From Pseudochryseolinea flava (lineage in GTDB: Bacteria > Bacteroidota > Bacteroidia > Cytophagales > Cyclobacteriaceae), in contig NZ_QMFY01000003.1 of the NCBI RefSeq assembly GCF_003286915.1, forward strand, positions 124,001 to 188,000: a stretch of DNA of 64,000 nucleotides. Direction: 5' to 3'. The position numbers were made by a program, and so were the translations under genes. The notes under the pieces were generated by a model. The model was not told the DNA's origin. It ran no database searches and worked only from the letters and a program-made list of their open reading frames with translations. Position 1 is the first letter of the stretch; the number at the start of each line of letters is the position of its first letter. Shown piece after piece: positions 45,648 to 55,177 of the stretch.

Positions 45648-47819
45648 TTAGTAGATTGAGGGTTTGTCAGGGCCGTCTTCCGGTGATGGCGGCGTTGGTG
45701 GGAAGTCAACGTAAAACTCGGTGTAGCCTTCCGGCGTCGTTCGGAGTCCTACCCTTCCGCCAAGTTTTGCAGTCGCCGTCTTCACGATGTAAAGACCAAT
45801 TCCGCCTGTCTCCGATCGCTCTGATGCGCGGAAGAACATCCTAAACAACTTACCCGGATTGGACTCGCTGATACCGATACCGTTGTCGAGCACGCGGATA
45901 CGAACATGCCCCGCCTCAAGTGGATCGATATGAATCTGAACAAACGAATCAACACGATCAGAGTCGTTATAGAACTTGATCGCATTATCGATGAGGTTCT
46001 CAAGGATGATCCTGATCAATTCTTTATCTGATTGAATTGTATTATGACTCTCGATGCGCTGCGTGATGTTGAGCTTCTGTGGAAGTCCTTTCTTCTTTTC
46101 AAGCAAGAGCACATCACGAACAACACCCTCAAAATCAATCCGCGTGATAGACAACTTCGAGTTATTAATTTGATTGATGATGAGCAGTCGTGTGAGGATT
46201 GTGTTAAGTCGTTCTGCAGTGCTATCAAGTTTTCGCAGGTAATCCAACGCGACAGGATCTTGCACGTCCATCAAAGCGACGTTACACATTCCCTTCAAGC
46301 TTGCCAGCGGGCCTCGAATATCATGCGACGTTTTATAAATAAAATTATCGAGTTCGTCGTTAACTTGTTTGAGCGATTGATTAGCGCGTTCGAGATCGAT
46401 GGTCTTCGCCTCGACTTCACGGTCGAGGTATTTATTTTTTCCTTCGAGTTGTTTGTTCTGTTCCTCGATAACTTCTTTCGCTTCAGAGAGCTGCGCGTTA
46501 ACACGTTTGATGGTACGGTTACTGCGTTGTAGTACGAGAATGAGAAGTCCTGCGAGCATCGCGATTACAACAACGGCGATATTGAGATCACGTTGTTGTT
46601 TGATGATTTGTTCATTGGCTGCAATGGTTGCAATGTTTTCGCGCTCGGCGTATTGGGTTTGGACTTCGGCGATGTTTTTAATGAGTTGCTCGGAGTAGAC
46701 GGAGTCTTTGAGGTCGATGTAGCGTTTTTGGTAGTAGGATGCTTTTTCAAAGTCAGAGTTTTCCCCATAAGACACCGACAACTCCTTGTAAACGTCGATT
46801 AAGATTTGATTGTACATCGTTTCTTTTGCCAACGACTCTGCTTGAAAAAGATAGTCTCGTGACACATTATAGTTTTTGCGATTGAGAAACACCCGTCCCA
46901 AGTTCAGTAGATTTTCTAGTCGAAACTGGCTATCATCAATTTCCGTCGCTGTTTTGTAAGACGCCATCAGATGTCTTTCAGCGTCAGCAAGAAGTTCAAC
47001 ACTATCTTGATCATCTTTTTTCCACTTTTTGGATCTAAATTCAGTTAGGTACGAAAAGCCAAGTCCGGCTTCCGCTTCGACTAATATTTTCCCAGAACAA
47101 TGATCCTTACAGATTTTGAGTCCGTCGTTGATGAATGTCCTCGCTTTACTATAGTCCGCCAGTTGGTTGTAACAAAGACCAATGTTAACATAGAGACTTT
47201 CTAAAAAAGTAGAATCGCCCGCACTTTTCTTGGTTTCAAGAGCTCGAAAATAATATTTAAGAGCATTGTCAAAATTCTTTAGTTTAAAATAAACAAGTCC
47301 AATGTTATTAAGCGAAATGCTTATCTCGTTTTTTAATCCCTGAGCTTCCCTGATAGCCAACGATTGAAAATGGACTTTGAGTGCCAGGTCATACTCGGCT
47401 TTAAATGTGTAGACAATTGCCAAACCATTCAGATTCTTTTTTTCCTCATCATTGAAACCATTTCGTGACGCAATGGGTAAAACCATTTGATATGTTTGGA
47501 CAGAGCCATCCAAGTCTCCAGCTTTTCTTTGCGCTAATCCTCGCAGCCGACCTGCCTTGACAATATTCAAGCTATCTCCCGCTTCAAGTGCAACTCTGAA
47601 TGTTTCAATCGCATAGCTTAATGCTTGCTTATTATCAACATCGAGTAACTCGTACGAAAGATTATATAGCGGGTCAAATTTACCTGAACCATTTGCCGCC
47701 CTTACAGCATCTCTCAGCGAATCAATTACGGAAAAGTTTTGCGCCGAGAGATGCAGCGATAAAAAAATAAAAATTAATGGAGACGCGTGCTTGATCCCTT
47801 TGAAAAAAAATTGGTACAC
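45648..47819 (-). CDS. TPR-containing transmembrane histidine kinase
   Basis: The 723-residue protein has a signal peptide, periplasmic TPR repeats (about residues 40-390; NNIGLVYFKLKNFDNALKYYFRALE), one membrane helix (about 410-430), and a cytoplasmic coiled coil. A HisKA domain follows, with the H-box SHDIRGPLASL (phospho-acceptor His499). The HATPase domain has the N box ENLIDNAIKFYN, the G1 box DNGIGI and the G2-type GGIGLYIV. It senses an unknown periplasmic signal through TPRs and phosphorylates an unidentified regulator. It heads an island of TPR paralogues and is the only one of the seven with its own catalytic domain. No response regulator gene is next to it. Confidence 0.94.
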   Translation of the reverse strand: MYQFFFKGIKHASPLIFIFLSLHLSAQNFSVIDSLRDAVRAANGSGKFDPLYNLSYELLDVDNKQALSYAIETFRVALEAGDSLNIVKAGRLRGLAQRKAGDLDGSVQTYQMVLPIASRNGFNDEEKKNLNGLAIVYTFKAEYDLALKVHFQSLAIREAQGLKNEISISLNNIGLVYFKLKNFDNALKYYFRALETKKSAGDSTFLESLYVNIGLCYNQLADYSKARTFINDGLKICKDHCSGKILVEAEAGLGFSYLTEFRSKKWKKDDQDSVELLADAERHLMASYKTATEIDDSQFRLENLLNLGRVFLNRKNYNVSRDYLFQAESLAKETMYNQILIDVYKELSVSYGENSDFEKASYYQKRYIDLKDSVYSEQLIKNIAEVQTQYAERENIATIAANEQIIKQQRDLNIAVVVIAMLAGLLILVLQRSNRTIKRVNAQLSEAKEVIEEQNKQLEGKNKYLDREVEAKTIDLERANQSLKQVNDELDNFIYKTSHDIRGPLASLKGMCNVALMDVQDPVALDYLRKLDSTAERLNTILTRLLIINQINNSKLSITRIDFEGVVRDVLLLEKKKGLPQKLNITQRIESHNTIQSDKELIRIILENLIDNAIKFYNDSDRVDSFVQIHIDPLEAGHVRIRVLDNGIGISESNPGKLFRMFFRASERSETGGIGLYIVKTATAKLGGRVGLRTTPEGYTEFYVDFPPTPPSPEDGPDKPSIY

Positions 47820-47924
47820 AGGTGATTTTCAAAAATTTAATAAACGAAAAATTTGCATACTACCAACCATCTTTGAACTCACAATTTAATCACAAAGATT
47901 GAAAAACCTATAAACCTTTACACT

Positions 47925-48062
47925 ATGAAAAAAGTCCTTTACGTTCTTACTATCGTTCTCGTGGCTTCTACCACTTTCGTTTCTTGTACTGAGGAACAGA
48001 TTGAGCCAACGCCCCAATCGACTATAATTTCCGGAGGCACAGCTGAAGATGACAAACGTTAA
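47925..48062 (+). CDS. 45-residue small lipoprotein
   Basis: An ATG-to-TAA frame too short for most gene finders. The product has a lipoprotein signal (MKKVLYVLTIVLVASTTFVS then Cys21, lipobox FVSC) and a 24-residue mature peptide (CTEEQIEPTPQSTIISGGTA, then EDDKR). It starts 105 bp from the divergent TPR-kinase start, so promoters are back to back. With the next small gene it forms a likely two-gene unit. No homologue is recognised. The signal sequence makes a real gene likely; a peptide ligand for the TPR sensors is only a hypothesis. Confidence 0.65.
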   Translation: MKKVLYVLTIVLVASTTFVSCTEEQIEPTPQSTIISGGTAEDDKR

Positions 48063-48112
48063 TCTCTGGTAGATAATGTATACAATGTTGAACATTTAAA
48101 CTGTCAAAAATT

Positions 48113-48277
48113 ATGAAAACAAAATATGCCATCCTGAGTATTATGGGAATAATCGCAATCGCAACCCTTTCATTTACTATCAGTTCGCCTCAAAAATCTC
48201 GTATTCCCAAAGATGATAACGGCTCTATAACTAGCCAATCCGTTGGCGGACTAGAGCTGGAAGATTCATTCCAGTGA
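48113..48277 (+). CDS. 54-residue exported small peptide
   Basis: A second short frame, 50 bp after the small lipoprotein gene on the same strand. It has a hydrophobic N-terminal helix (ILSIMGIIAIATLSFTI, residues 7-23) that looks like a signal peptide or anchor. A polar mature part follows with PKDDNGSITSQSVGGLELED. Its leader contains an A/T-rich stretch like its neighbour. No family is recognised. The gene pair between a TPR kinase and six TPR kinase-less paralogues makes a signalling role worth testing. Confidence 0.55.
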   Translation: MKTKYAILSIMGIIAIATLSFTISSPQKSRIPKDDNGSITSQSVGGLELEDSFQ

Positions 48278-48628
48278 ATTTAACTAACGATGTAATAGCA
48301 TACTTAAAGTAATACTTTATGTATGTAAAAGTGACGAATCGCCAGCAAACATTACATGTAGAATTGTTGCTTTAAGAAGCTTACATGCGTTAGGTAAATG
48401 GCAAATTGCTAGCCTCTGGCCATGGATTATTCAAAGCGAGGAAAGATTCGTGAATTACAATACGCTGGGCTGTTCAAGATGAAAAGTGTCGCCAAAAAAT
48501 GGTTACCACATCAAACCCAAGGTTCTCTTACCTTATGAGGGAAGACGGCGCAAACCTGGATTGTAGGCTCAGTTGACGGTTGTACACTGCGAGACGCACA
48601 AATAAATAATGAAGAGAGGTAACAATGA
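48278..48628. other. 351-bp gap; one inverted repeat
   Basis: No gene is visible. At 48299-48325, CATACTTAAAGT faces ACTTTATGTATG across three bases, a 12-bp dyad with one mismatch and no T run after it. It could be a weak terminator of the small-peptide genes or a protein-binding site. Confidence 0.5.
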
Positions 48629-50167
48629 TTAACGCAATCGTGCTTGACACACGGCACTCTTAATCTTGTCGAGATACTCATTTCGATTTTGCCGTTGGCC
48701 CATTGCACAGAGTGTGTCAATTTTCACGAGCAGGTTTTCGACTTCTGACACGCGTTTAGCAAAAGATAATCGTTCGGAGTTTAAGCAACTTTGCGTGCGA
48801 TTATTTAATTCAACGAGTTGTTGTGTTCTTTCACTGACCATCCGATCAAGTCGGCGATTGTCATGATCTTTTCGCCGATACATTTTAAAAATCAAAGCGC
48901 TAACAGCAACAAATAATAGCGCGGCGACTACAGACACGATAATCAAAGCATTCTTTTGGCGAATGTGATCATCTTTGTCCGCAATTGATTTCTGGTACGC
49001 TTCAATCTGATTGTTCTTGGTCTGGGTGATATAGTCGTTCTCGATCCTAATAAGATTGGTCATCATCCTGTAACCTATGATGCTGTCGCGAGTGATGATG
49101 TACTTCTTTTGATAGAAAGACATTTGCTCATATTGATGTGTCTTTTCATAGAGCTTTGCTTTGGCACCATAGATGTCCAGCAGCGTTGTATTGTACCCGT
49201 TCGACGTAGCTACTGCCTGCGCAGCATCAAAGTATCTCATTGCTACATCGATTTTATTTTTCAAATCAGATATACGACCCAATAACAGCAAATTTTCAGC
49301 GTGCAATTCGCTCTCTAAAAGTCCATTTGATTTAGCAATTTCTAGAGCAGAATGTATTGTATCTTCCGCAACATCTAAATCTCGGGTATTAAAATGTATC
49401 AAACTTATATTGTAATACGCGATCATCAATTTTGCCGGAGCGCAATTGACGCCGCAGGCTCCGATCCCTTCCCTTGTGTATTTGATCGCGGCGATATGAT
49501 CACCACGTTCTTCGAAGCATAGTCCGATGTTCATCAACAATTGATCAAGATCGACCGTTGTTGGGATACTTTTTTTTACAGCAAGAGCCCTCAAGAAAAA
49601 TCGAAGTGCATATTCAAAATTGTGAAGGCGATGATATAGCAGTCCAATATTATTTAAGGATGTACTTATTTCAAAGTGGTCCCTTTCTGCCTCTCGCAAC
49701 CTTAGCGATAAAAAATTTGCGTTCAAAGCATCGTCGAATCGCGACTGCTGTGAGTAGATTATTGCCTGACTGTTGTACGCATATTTAAGATCTCTTAGCA
49801 GAGAATTTCGTTGTGCTATGGGAAGAATGATGTCGAGATAGTAAAGACCGCTGTCAAGTTGGTATGAACGACGTAACACTTCGGCCAACAGCCGTCCCGA
49901 CCTTACCAGATTCACAGTATCGCCATGCCTTCTCGCAATTCTATAAGCGTTCCTGAAGCACTGTAAAGAAGAATCGGTATCCGTTGCAGCCAACAATATT
50001 CCAAGTTCAATAAGGGGCTTAGCCTTACCGTTACCTGATCTATTGTTTACCTCTGTTATTAGCGAATCTACTTTCAGTTGCTGGGCGTTTAAAGAATGTA
50101 CAGTTACCAATGCCAATACAACAAAAAAAAACCGCCGGGCTATTCCAAGTCCTTGCATACCTATCAT
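48629..50167 (-). CDS. TPR transmembrane protein without kinase domain (1)
   Basis: The 512-residue protein has a signal peptide (about residues 8-28), periplasmic TPR repeats (NNIGLLYHRLHNFEYALRFFLRAL), a membrane helix at about residues 406-430 and a cytoplasmic coiled-coil tail. The layout is that of the TPR histidine kinase at 45648, but it ends in a helical pair (VENLLVKIDTLCAMGQ, then NEYLDKIKSAVCQARL). That is where the dimerisation and His-phosphotransfer helices would lie. There is no His at the H-box position and no ATPase domain. It is a likely sensor or partner of a kinase in trans. It is the last of six co-directional paralogues, 104 bp after the next. Confidence 0.85.
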   Translation of the reverse strand: MIGMQGLGIARRFFFVVLALVTVHSLNAQQLKVDSLITEVNNRSGNGKAKPLIELGILLAATDTDSSLQCFRNAYRIARRHGDTVNLVRSGRLLAEVLRRSYQLDSGLYYLDIILPIAQRNSLLRDLKYAYNSQAIIYSQQSRFDDALNANFLSLRLREAERDHFEISTSLNNIGLLYHRLHNFEYALRFFLRALAVKKSIPTTVDLDQLLMNIGLCFEERGDHIAAIKYTREGIGACGVNCAPAKLMIAYYNISLIHFNTRDLDVAEDTIHSALEIAKSNGLLESELHAENLLLLGRISDLKNKIDVAMRYFDAAQAVATSNGYNTTLLDIYGAKAKLYEKTHQYEQMSFYQKKYIITRDSIIGYRMMTNLIRIENDYITQTKNNQIEAYQKSIADKDDHIRQKNALIIVSVVAALLFVAVSALIFKMYRRKDHDNRRLDRMVSERTQQLVELNNRTQSCLNSERLSFAKRVSEVENLLVKIDTLCAMGQRQNRNEYLDKIKSAVCQARLR

Positions 50168-50271
50168 TTAAGGTTTATATAATATCTAGGAGTACCTGTC
50201 ATCTGTTGTTATTGAAGTGACTACTGGGGGCAAATGCTGTTCAAGGTCATATTGGAATTAGTCAACCCCAA

Positions 50272-51780
50272 CTATTTACCTTTCAAATTCTGACACGATC
50301 GTGTGATACTTAACATTTCGTTTAGGTATGACTCCTTTCGATTGCCATCGCGAAGAGCCAATTCACATAGCGCCTCGATACTTCGCATACCATAAGAAAT
50401 TTTCTGGAGCTGCTTTTCCATCACCAAATTATCATATCGCCTAACTTGCGCTGATTGGATGTATAGTGTTTCCAAGTCCTTGGCCCTGCTCCGAATCTTC
50501 TCGTGCAAGCCTTCATTAGCCAAACGCTTTGTTTTATACAATTTGTATAATCGATACGCCAACAAAATTAAGATCAAGCAAAAACCGATTGACATTGCAA
50601 GCACTACCCCTCTTTTTTTCAATGACGACCTATTACCAGAGATAATCAATTCTTGTCTTGCCAACGCCGCGTTCTTTTCTTTCTCTACAAAGTCAATCTC
50701 AATTTGCGAAATATTATTCTCCCTGGCTCTACTGTAGATAGAGTCTTTTAGAGAAATGTACCGTCTCATATAAACAGTTGCATTATGATAGTCACCTAAC
50801 GATGCATATGTATCTCCCAAGAGACCATAAAAATCTAATAGTTCACCCTTAAAAGAAGTTTTTTCTGTTATCGAAATTCCATTGCGCAAATGGGTCAACG
50901 CCATTTGATAATCATGTCGATCTAAATAAATTTCAGCCAAGCGTAAAATCGAAATAATTCTACATTCGACGAAGTCATAGGTAGAAGCTAGAGCCAATGT
51001 ATTGTTTAGCTCAACTTCCGCGCTATCGTACATTTTTTTTGAAAAGTAATACTGGGCGATACTGAACTTGAGGTGAACACGGTGGGCCGGTGGAAGCAGG
51101 TGAACATGTTTCTTTACATAGCTCAAACAGTTCCAAGCCGAATCAAACTTTCCAACCTTGCTATAGCATAACCCGAGATTAATGTAACCGCCAAGAAATT
51201 TGTCCTTGGACATATCTCTTCTAAGTGATCTCTTGAAATAAGAAATGGCTTTCGAATAATTCTCGAGCTTATAATATATAAGCCCGATATTGTTTGTTAC
51301 TACTACGATGAAGGACGAGTCAGTTGCTGCGGCCTTCGAGTGTGTCTCCAACCCATACCTTAAAGCAAGATCATATTGTCCGCAGTCCCTGTAACTCAAC
51401 AATAGGCCATTGAGTATTTTCAACACCTCTCTTTCTGCATTCATTTGCTGCGCGATCTTTATGATCTTATTACTTATAACAATCGCCGAATCAATGTTTC
51501 CCAACCTCCTTAACGCAATAGCTAAAATTCTATTACCAACGACCAGATTTCGAGTATCATTCGATTTAACAGCAAGTTTTATCAGAGTATCCGCATAGTC
51601 AGCCATTCTACGATCATCAAGTTCAAAATTTTCATAGCATAGCTCGCGATAAATTTGCTTTCTCGCAGAATCCACCCTAGTTTGAGCCAATAACGTTGTC
51701 AACGAATCGATCTTCGAATTTTGTGCATACGTGATGATGTTAACCACCATCAACAAAAAGATTAAACAGCATTTATTCAT
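50272..51780 (-). CDS. TPR transmembrane protein without kinase domain (2)
   Basis: The 502-residue protein has a signal peptide (MNKCCLIFLLMVVNIITYAQ), TPRs (NNIGLIYYKLENYSKAISYFKRSL), a membrane helix at about 387-412, and a coiled coil. Its tail, SYGMRSIEALCELAL, aligns with the H-box helix SHDIRGPLASLKGMCNVAL of the TPR kinase but has Tyr in place of His. The matching second helix is ESYLNEMLSITRSCQNL. The ATPase domain is absent. I read it as a degenerate dimerisation domain of a former histidine kinase. It is divergent in sequence from paralogues 3-5. Confidence 0.85.
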   Translation of the reverse strand: MNKCCLIFLLMVVNIITYAQNSKIDSLTTLLAQTRVDSARKQIYRELCYENFELDDRRMADYADTLIKLAVKSNDTRNLVVGNRILAIALRRLGNIDSAIVISNKIIKIAQQMNAEREVLKILNGLLLSYRDCGQYDLALRYGLETHSKAAATDSSFIVVVTNNIGLIYYKLENYSKAISYFKRSLRRDMSKDKFLGGYINLGLCYSKVGKFDSAWNCLSYVKKHVHLLPPAHRVHLKFSIAQYYFSKKMYDSAEVELNNTLALASTYDFVECRIISILRLAEIYLDRHDYQMALTHLRNGISITEKTSFKGELLDFYGLLGDTYASLGDYHNATVYMRRYISLKDSIYSRARENNISQIEIDFVEKEKNAALARQELIISGNRSSLKKRGVVLAMSIGFCLILILLAYRLYKLYKTKRLANEGLHEKIRSRAKDLETLYIQSAQVRRYDNLVMEKQLQKISYGMRSIEALCELALRDGNRKESYLNEMLSITRSCQNLKGK

Positions 51781-51849
51781 AGTATTCTAGGTTCGACTCC
51801 GAATGTTATTGACTACGTTCCGACACAAACTTTTTCGCCATCTCCTAAA

Positions 51850-53406
51850 CTAATATCGCTCGACAACGACCGACTTTATTTTCCTAATACTTGTGTCAAT
51901 TCTCTCAAATAGCACCTGCGACTTTTTGACACATACATTTTTTTGTGTTTCATCGCTAGCTATATACTTCAAAAGTATCTTCATCGACCTCAGTTGATGA
52001 TCTATATCCAACAACATTTTATCAATCACTTCTTTCTGAAAAGACTGCACTTTAATAGAGCTGCTCACTTTATGCTGGAGCTCATGTGTTCGTAGCTGCA
52101 GATTTTTATCTAGTAATTTATTTTGATTGGTCTTTTGCATGTGTCGCTTAAACAATATCACTAAGATGACCGCAAAAAGGCAACAAATTACTCCTGATGC
52201 AATGATCAAAAGGCGTTGCGCCGAAATGACGTCTTCTTTTGTTTTCGCATACATCTCCTGAACGACGAGTTGTTCACGATGCTCACGCTCTTTGAGGTCA
52301 ACCTCAAGCTTCATGATATTGATTCTGCTCGCTGATGCCTCAGTACTATCCAATTCTTCCGTGTATTTCTTTAACGCCATTGCCATCGTTTTATAGTCAC
52401 CCTTCCGTTCAGCGATCTTAGCCAACACCGCATGTACATCGCGAATCTCCGCGTGTAATTCCGACCCTAACACTATTGATTTCGCCTTCAATATCGTTGT
52501 TTCGGCTAAGTGGACACTATCCATCTTCAGGTAGGCTTTCGCCTTCATTTCTAAGGATGACGCTTGCATTCTCCTATCACGATATTTAAATGCGAGGTTG
52601 TAGGCGCAATTGGTAAAGTAAATAACGGAATCATAGTTACCTTGCCAGAATTGGAAGGTAGCCAAGGAAGAATAATATTGCACGCCTTCCCCATCATTAC
52701 ACTCATTTGGACAAACCTTTAATGCCCTAGCTATACAGGCTTTACTCTTCTGAAAATTCCCGAGACTACTCTCGCATAAGCTCATATTGAAAAGAGTTTC
52801 AGCTACCAAACCTGGCTCCGCGATGGAATCAGCGTAGTTCAAGCTTTCCCCATAGGCCGATATCGCTTTCTCATAATACCGGATCTTATAATAAAGAAGC
52901 CCTAAATTATTCCACAATATCTTATTGGCGCGACGATTCCCCTTAGCGTAGGGCAAATCAATCGCCTTTAATAAAAAATGCAACGCTAAATCGTATTTAC
53001 CACGAAATAAATAATTGAGGGCAATGCGATTCATAGACTGGTACACAACACGGTTCAGCTGGCATTTTTCCGCCATCGCAAGTGTTCTCAATCCCATCAC
53101 TAACGATGAATCAGAATCTTCGTCTCTCAAGAGAACCGCGATCAAAGTCCGCGAACCTATAAGAGACACGCTGTCGTGATTTGCTAACGACAGTTCATAA
53201 GACTTAAGCGCAAATTTCTTTGCTTCTACCGGAGCAATCGTTAGTAACTCATAACCTAGGTCAACATATAATGGCCAGCGATCTTTTTCTGGTGTATTAT
53301 GCAGTTCATTACGAAGTGAATCAATCACTTTAGTCTGTGCGAAGGACAGATTTGCCATAAGCACCAGCACGTATACAAGCGCTTTAACATTCCTGATGAA
53401 GTTCAT
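51850..53406 (-). CDS. TPR transmembrane protein without kinase domain (3)
   Basis: The 518-residue protein begins MNFIRNVKALVYVLVLMANL and has a signal peptide cleaved near FAQTK. TPRs (NNLGLLYYKIRYYEKAISAYGESL), a membrane helix at about 397-418, and a coiled coil (DKNLQLRTHELQHKVSSSIK) follow. The tail has DIDHQLRSMKILLKYIA, similar in position to an H-box and retaining a His. There is no ATPase domain. Its N-terminus is nearly that of paralogue 4, and its TPR body is close to paralogue 5, so it belongs to a recently duplicated trio. The upstream spacer is also shared with paralogue 4. Confidence 0.87.
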   Translation of the reverse strand: MNFIRNVKALVYVLVLMANLSFAQTKVIDSLRNELHNTPEKDRWPLYVDLGYELLTIAPVEAKKFALKSYELSLANHDSVSLIGSRTLIAVLLRDEDSDSSLVMGLRTLAMAEKCQLNRVVYQSMNRIALNYLFRGKYDLALHFLLKAIDLPYAKGNRRANKILWNNLGLLYYKIRYYEKAISAYGESLNYADSIAEPGLVAETLFNMSLCESSLGNFQKSKACIARALKVCPNECNDGEGVQYYSSLATFQFWQGNYDSVIYFTNCAYNLAFKYRDRRMQASSLEMKAKAYLKMDSVHLAETTILKAKSIVLGSELHAEIRDVHAVLAKIAERKGDYKTMAMALKKYTEELDSTEASASRINIMKLEVDLKEREHREQLVVQEMYAKTKEDVISAQRLLIIASGVICCLFAVILVILFKRHMQKTNQNKLLDKNLQLRTHELQHKVSSSIKVQSFQKEVIDKMLLDIDHQLRSMKILLKYIASDETQKNVCVKKSQVLFERIDTSIRKIKSVVVERY

Positions 53407-53517
53407 GAATTACCACTTTATCAATTAATTGTATTTCTCTAACTCGCTCTTAACGGTCAACATCAATGACCATCGAATAAGACCTGCAAACCTTTGAAAT
53501 CCCACAACCCAATTTTG

Positions 53518-55083
53518 TTACTTGTGAATTTCAGCACCATCCGAAATCACAGTCTTTATCTTCCTCATGCTAGTCTCAATTTTATCAAACAGCGTTTCCG
53601 ACTTTTTGATGCATGCATCCCTTTGCGTTTCATCGCTTGAGATAAATTTAAGAAGCGCTTTCATCGATGTCATTTGGTGGCCTATATCAACTAACATTTT
53701 ATCAACCAATTCCCGCTGGAACAATTGAGCTTTAAAGGCGCTACGCATTTCATCATGCAGTTCATTCGTCCGCAGTTGTAAATTTTTGTCTAACAGTTTA
53801 TTGTGCTGGGTCTTCTGCCGATGCCGTTTGATGAACACTACTAGCAGAATCGAAAAAAGAACACAAATTACGAACACCGCGATAATCAAAAGACGTTGCG
53901 TGGATATTATGTCCTCCTTTGCTTTCAAGTACATCTCTTGAATTCTGATTTCCTCGCGATGCTCGCGTTCTTTCGATTCAACCTCTAATTTCATTAGGTT
54001 TACTCGATTTTGCGCAGCGTCAGTACTATCCAACTCCTCGACATACTTCTTTAGCGCTGCAGCCATCATTTTATAATCCCGCTTTCGTTCGGCAACGCTC
54101 GCAAGAACTGCATACACATCTTTAATCTCGCTATGTAAATTCGACCCCGTGACCAGTGATCTTGCCTGCGATATTGTGTGTTCAGCCAGATCGATTCGAT
54201 TTAATTTCAAATAAGACTTCGCTTTCATCTCAAGGGATGATACTTGCATTCTAACATCCTGGTGCTTTAACGCGAGACCATGACTTCGATCTGTAAAGAT
54301 CAACACCGAATCATAGTTACCTTTCAAAAAATGATAGGTGGACAAAGAAAAATAGTAGTGCACACCTTCACTGCTTGTGCAATCACCAGGGCAGATTTTC
54401 CGACCTTTCATTATATGGTCTCGACTGTTGCGGAAATTTTTCTGATGACTTTCACACAAACTCATATTAAAAAAAGTGTTAGCAGCGAAGTCTTGTTCAG
54501 AAAGGTCAGAATACCCCAGTCCCTCATTGTAGGCAAACAACGCCTTTTCAAAATATTTAATCTTATAATAAACAAGCCCCAAGTTATTCCATAACGCTTT
54601 CATCGCCCAACGATTCCCTTTCGCATAAGGTAACTCAAGTCCTTTCAGTAAAAAGTGCAACGCCCGATCATATTTGCCACGATATATATAGTTTACGGCA
54701 ATACGATTCATTGTTACAAAGACTGCATGATCCATGGGACACTTCTCAGCCATCGCTAACGTTTTGATCCCCATAACCAAAGAGGAATCAGAATCTTCAT
54801 ACCTGATAAGATATGCAATTCGCATCCTTGATCTTATAAGCAACACGCTATCATAATTGGCAAGTGATAACTCATAAGCCTTCCGGGTGAATTCCTTGGC
54901 TCCAATAGGGTCGAGCTCCATAAGCTCATAACTTAAGTCAAGATACAAAGAACCCCGATCCTTCTCTGGTGTTTTATTTATCTCATTACGAAGTGAATCA
55001 ATCACTTTAGTCTGCGCGAAGGACAGATTTACGCTAAGCACAAGCACGCATACAAGCGCTATAACATTCCTGATGAAGTTCAT
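53518..55083 (-). CDS. TPR transmembrane protein without kinase domain (4)
   Basis: The 521-residue protein begins MNFIRNVIALVCVLVLSVNL. It has TPRs (NNLGLVYYKIKYFEKALFAYNEGL), a membrane helix at about 396-421, a coiled coil and the tail DIGHQMTSMKALLKFISSDE. The tail is followed by a final helix (CIKKSETLFDKIETSMRKIK). The last ~130 residues are almost identical to paralogue 5. It keeps a His at the H-box-like position but has no ATPase domain. Same strand and spacing as its neighbours. Confidence 0.87.
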   Translation of the reverse strand: MNFIRNVIALVCVLVLSVNLSFAQTKVIDSLRNEINKTPEKDRGSLYLDLSYELMELDPIGAKEFTRKAYELSLANYDSVLLIRSRMRIAYLIRYEDSDSSLVMGIKTLAMAEKCPMDHAVFVTMNRIAVNYIYRGKYDRALHFLLKGLELPYAKGNRWAMKALWNNLGLVYYKIKYFEKALFAYNEGLGYSDLSEQDFAANTFFNMSLCESHQKNFRNSRDHIMKGRKICPGDCTSSEGVHYYFSLSTYHFLKGNYDSVLIFTDRSHGLALKHQDVRMQVSSLEMKAKSYLKLNRIDLAEHTISQARSLVTGSNLHSEIKDVYAVLASVAERKRDYKMMAAALKKYVEELDSTDAAQNRVNLMKLEVESKEREHREEIRIQEMYLKAKEDIISTQRLLIIAVFVICVLFSILLVVFIKRHRQKTQHNKLLDKNLQLRTNELHDEMRSAFKAQLFQRELVDKMLVDIGHQMTSMKALLKFISSDETQRDACIKKSETLFDKIETSMRKIKTVISDGAEIHK

Positions 55084-55177
55084 GAATTACTACTTTATCA
55101 ATTAATTGTATTTTCTCTAACGCGTTCTTAACGCTCAACATCAATGAAGATCCAATAACAGCTTCAGCCTACTTTTG

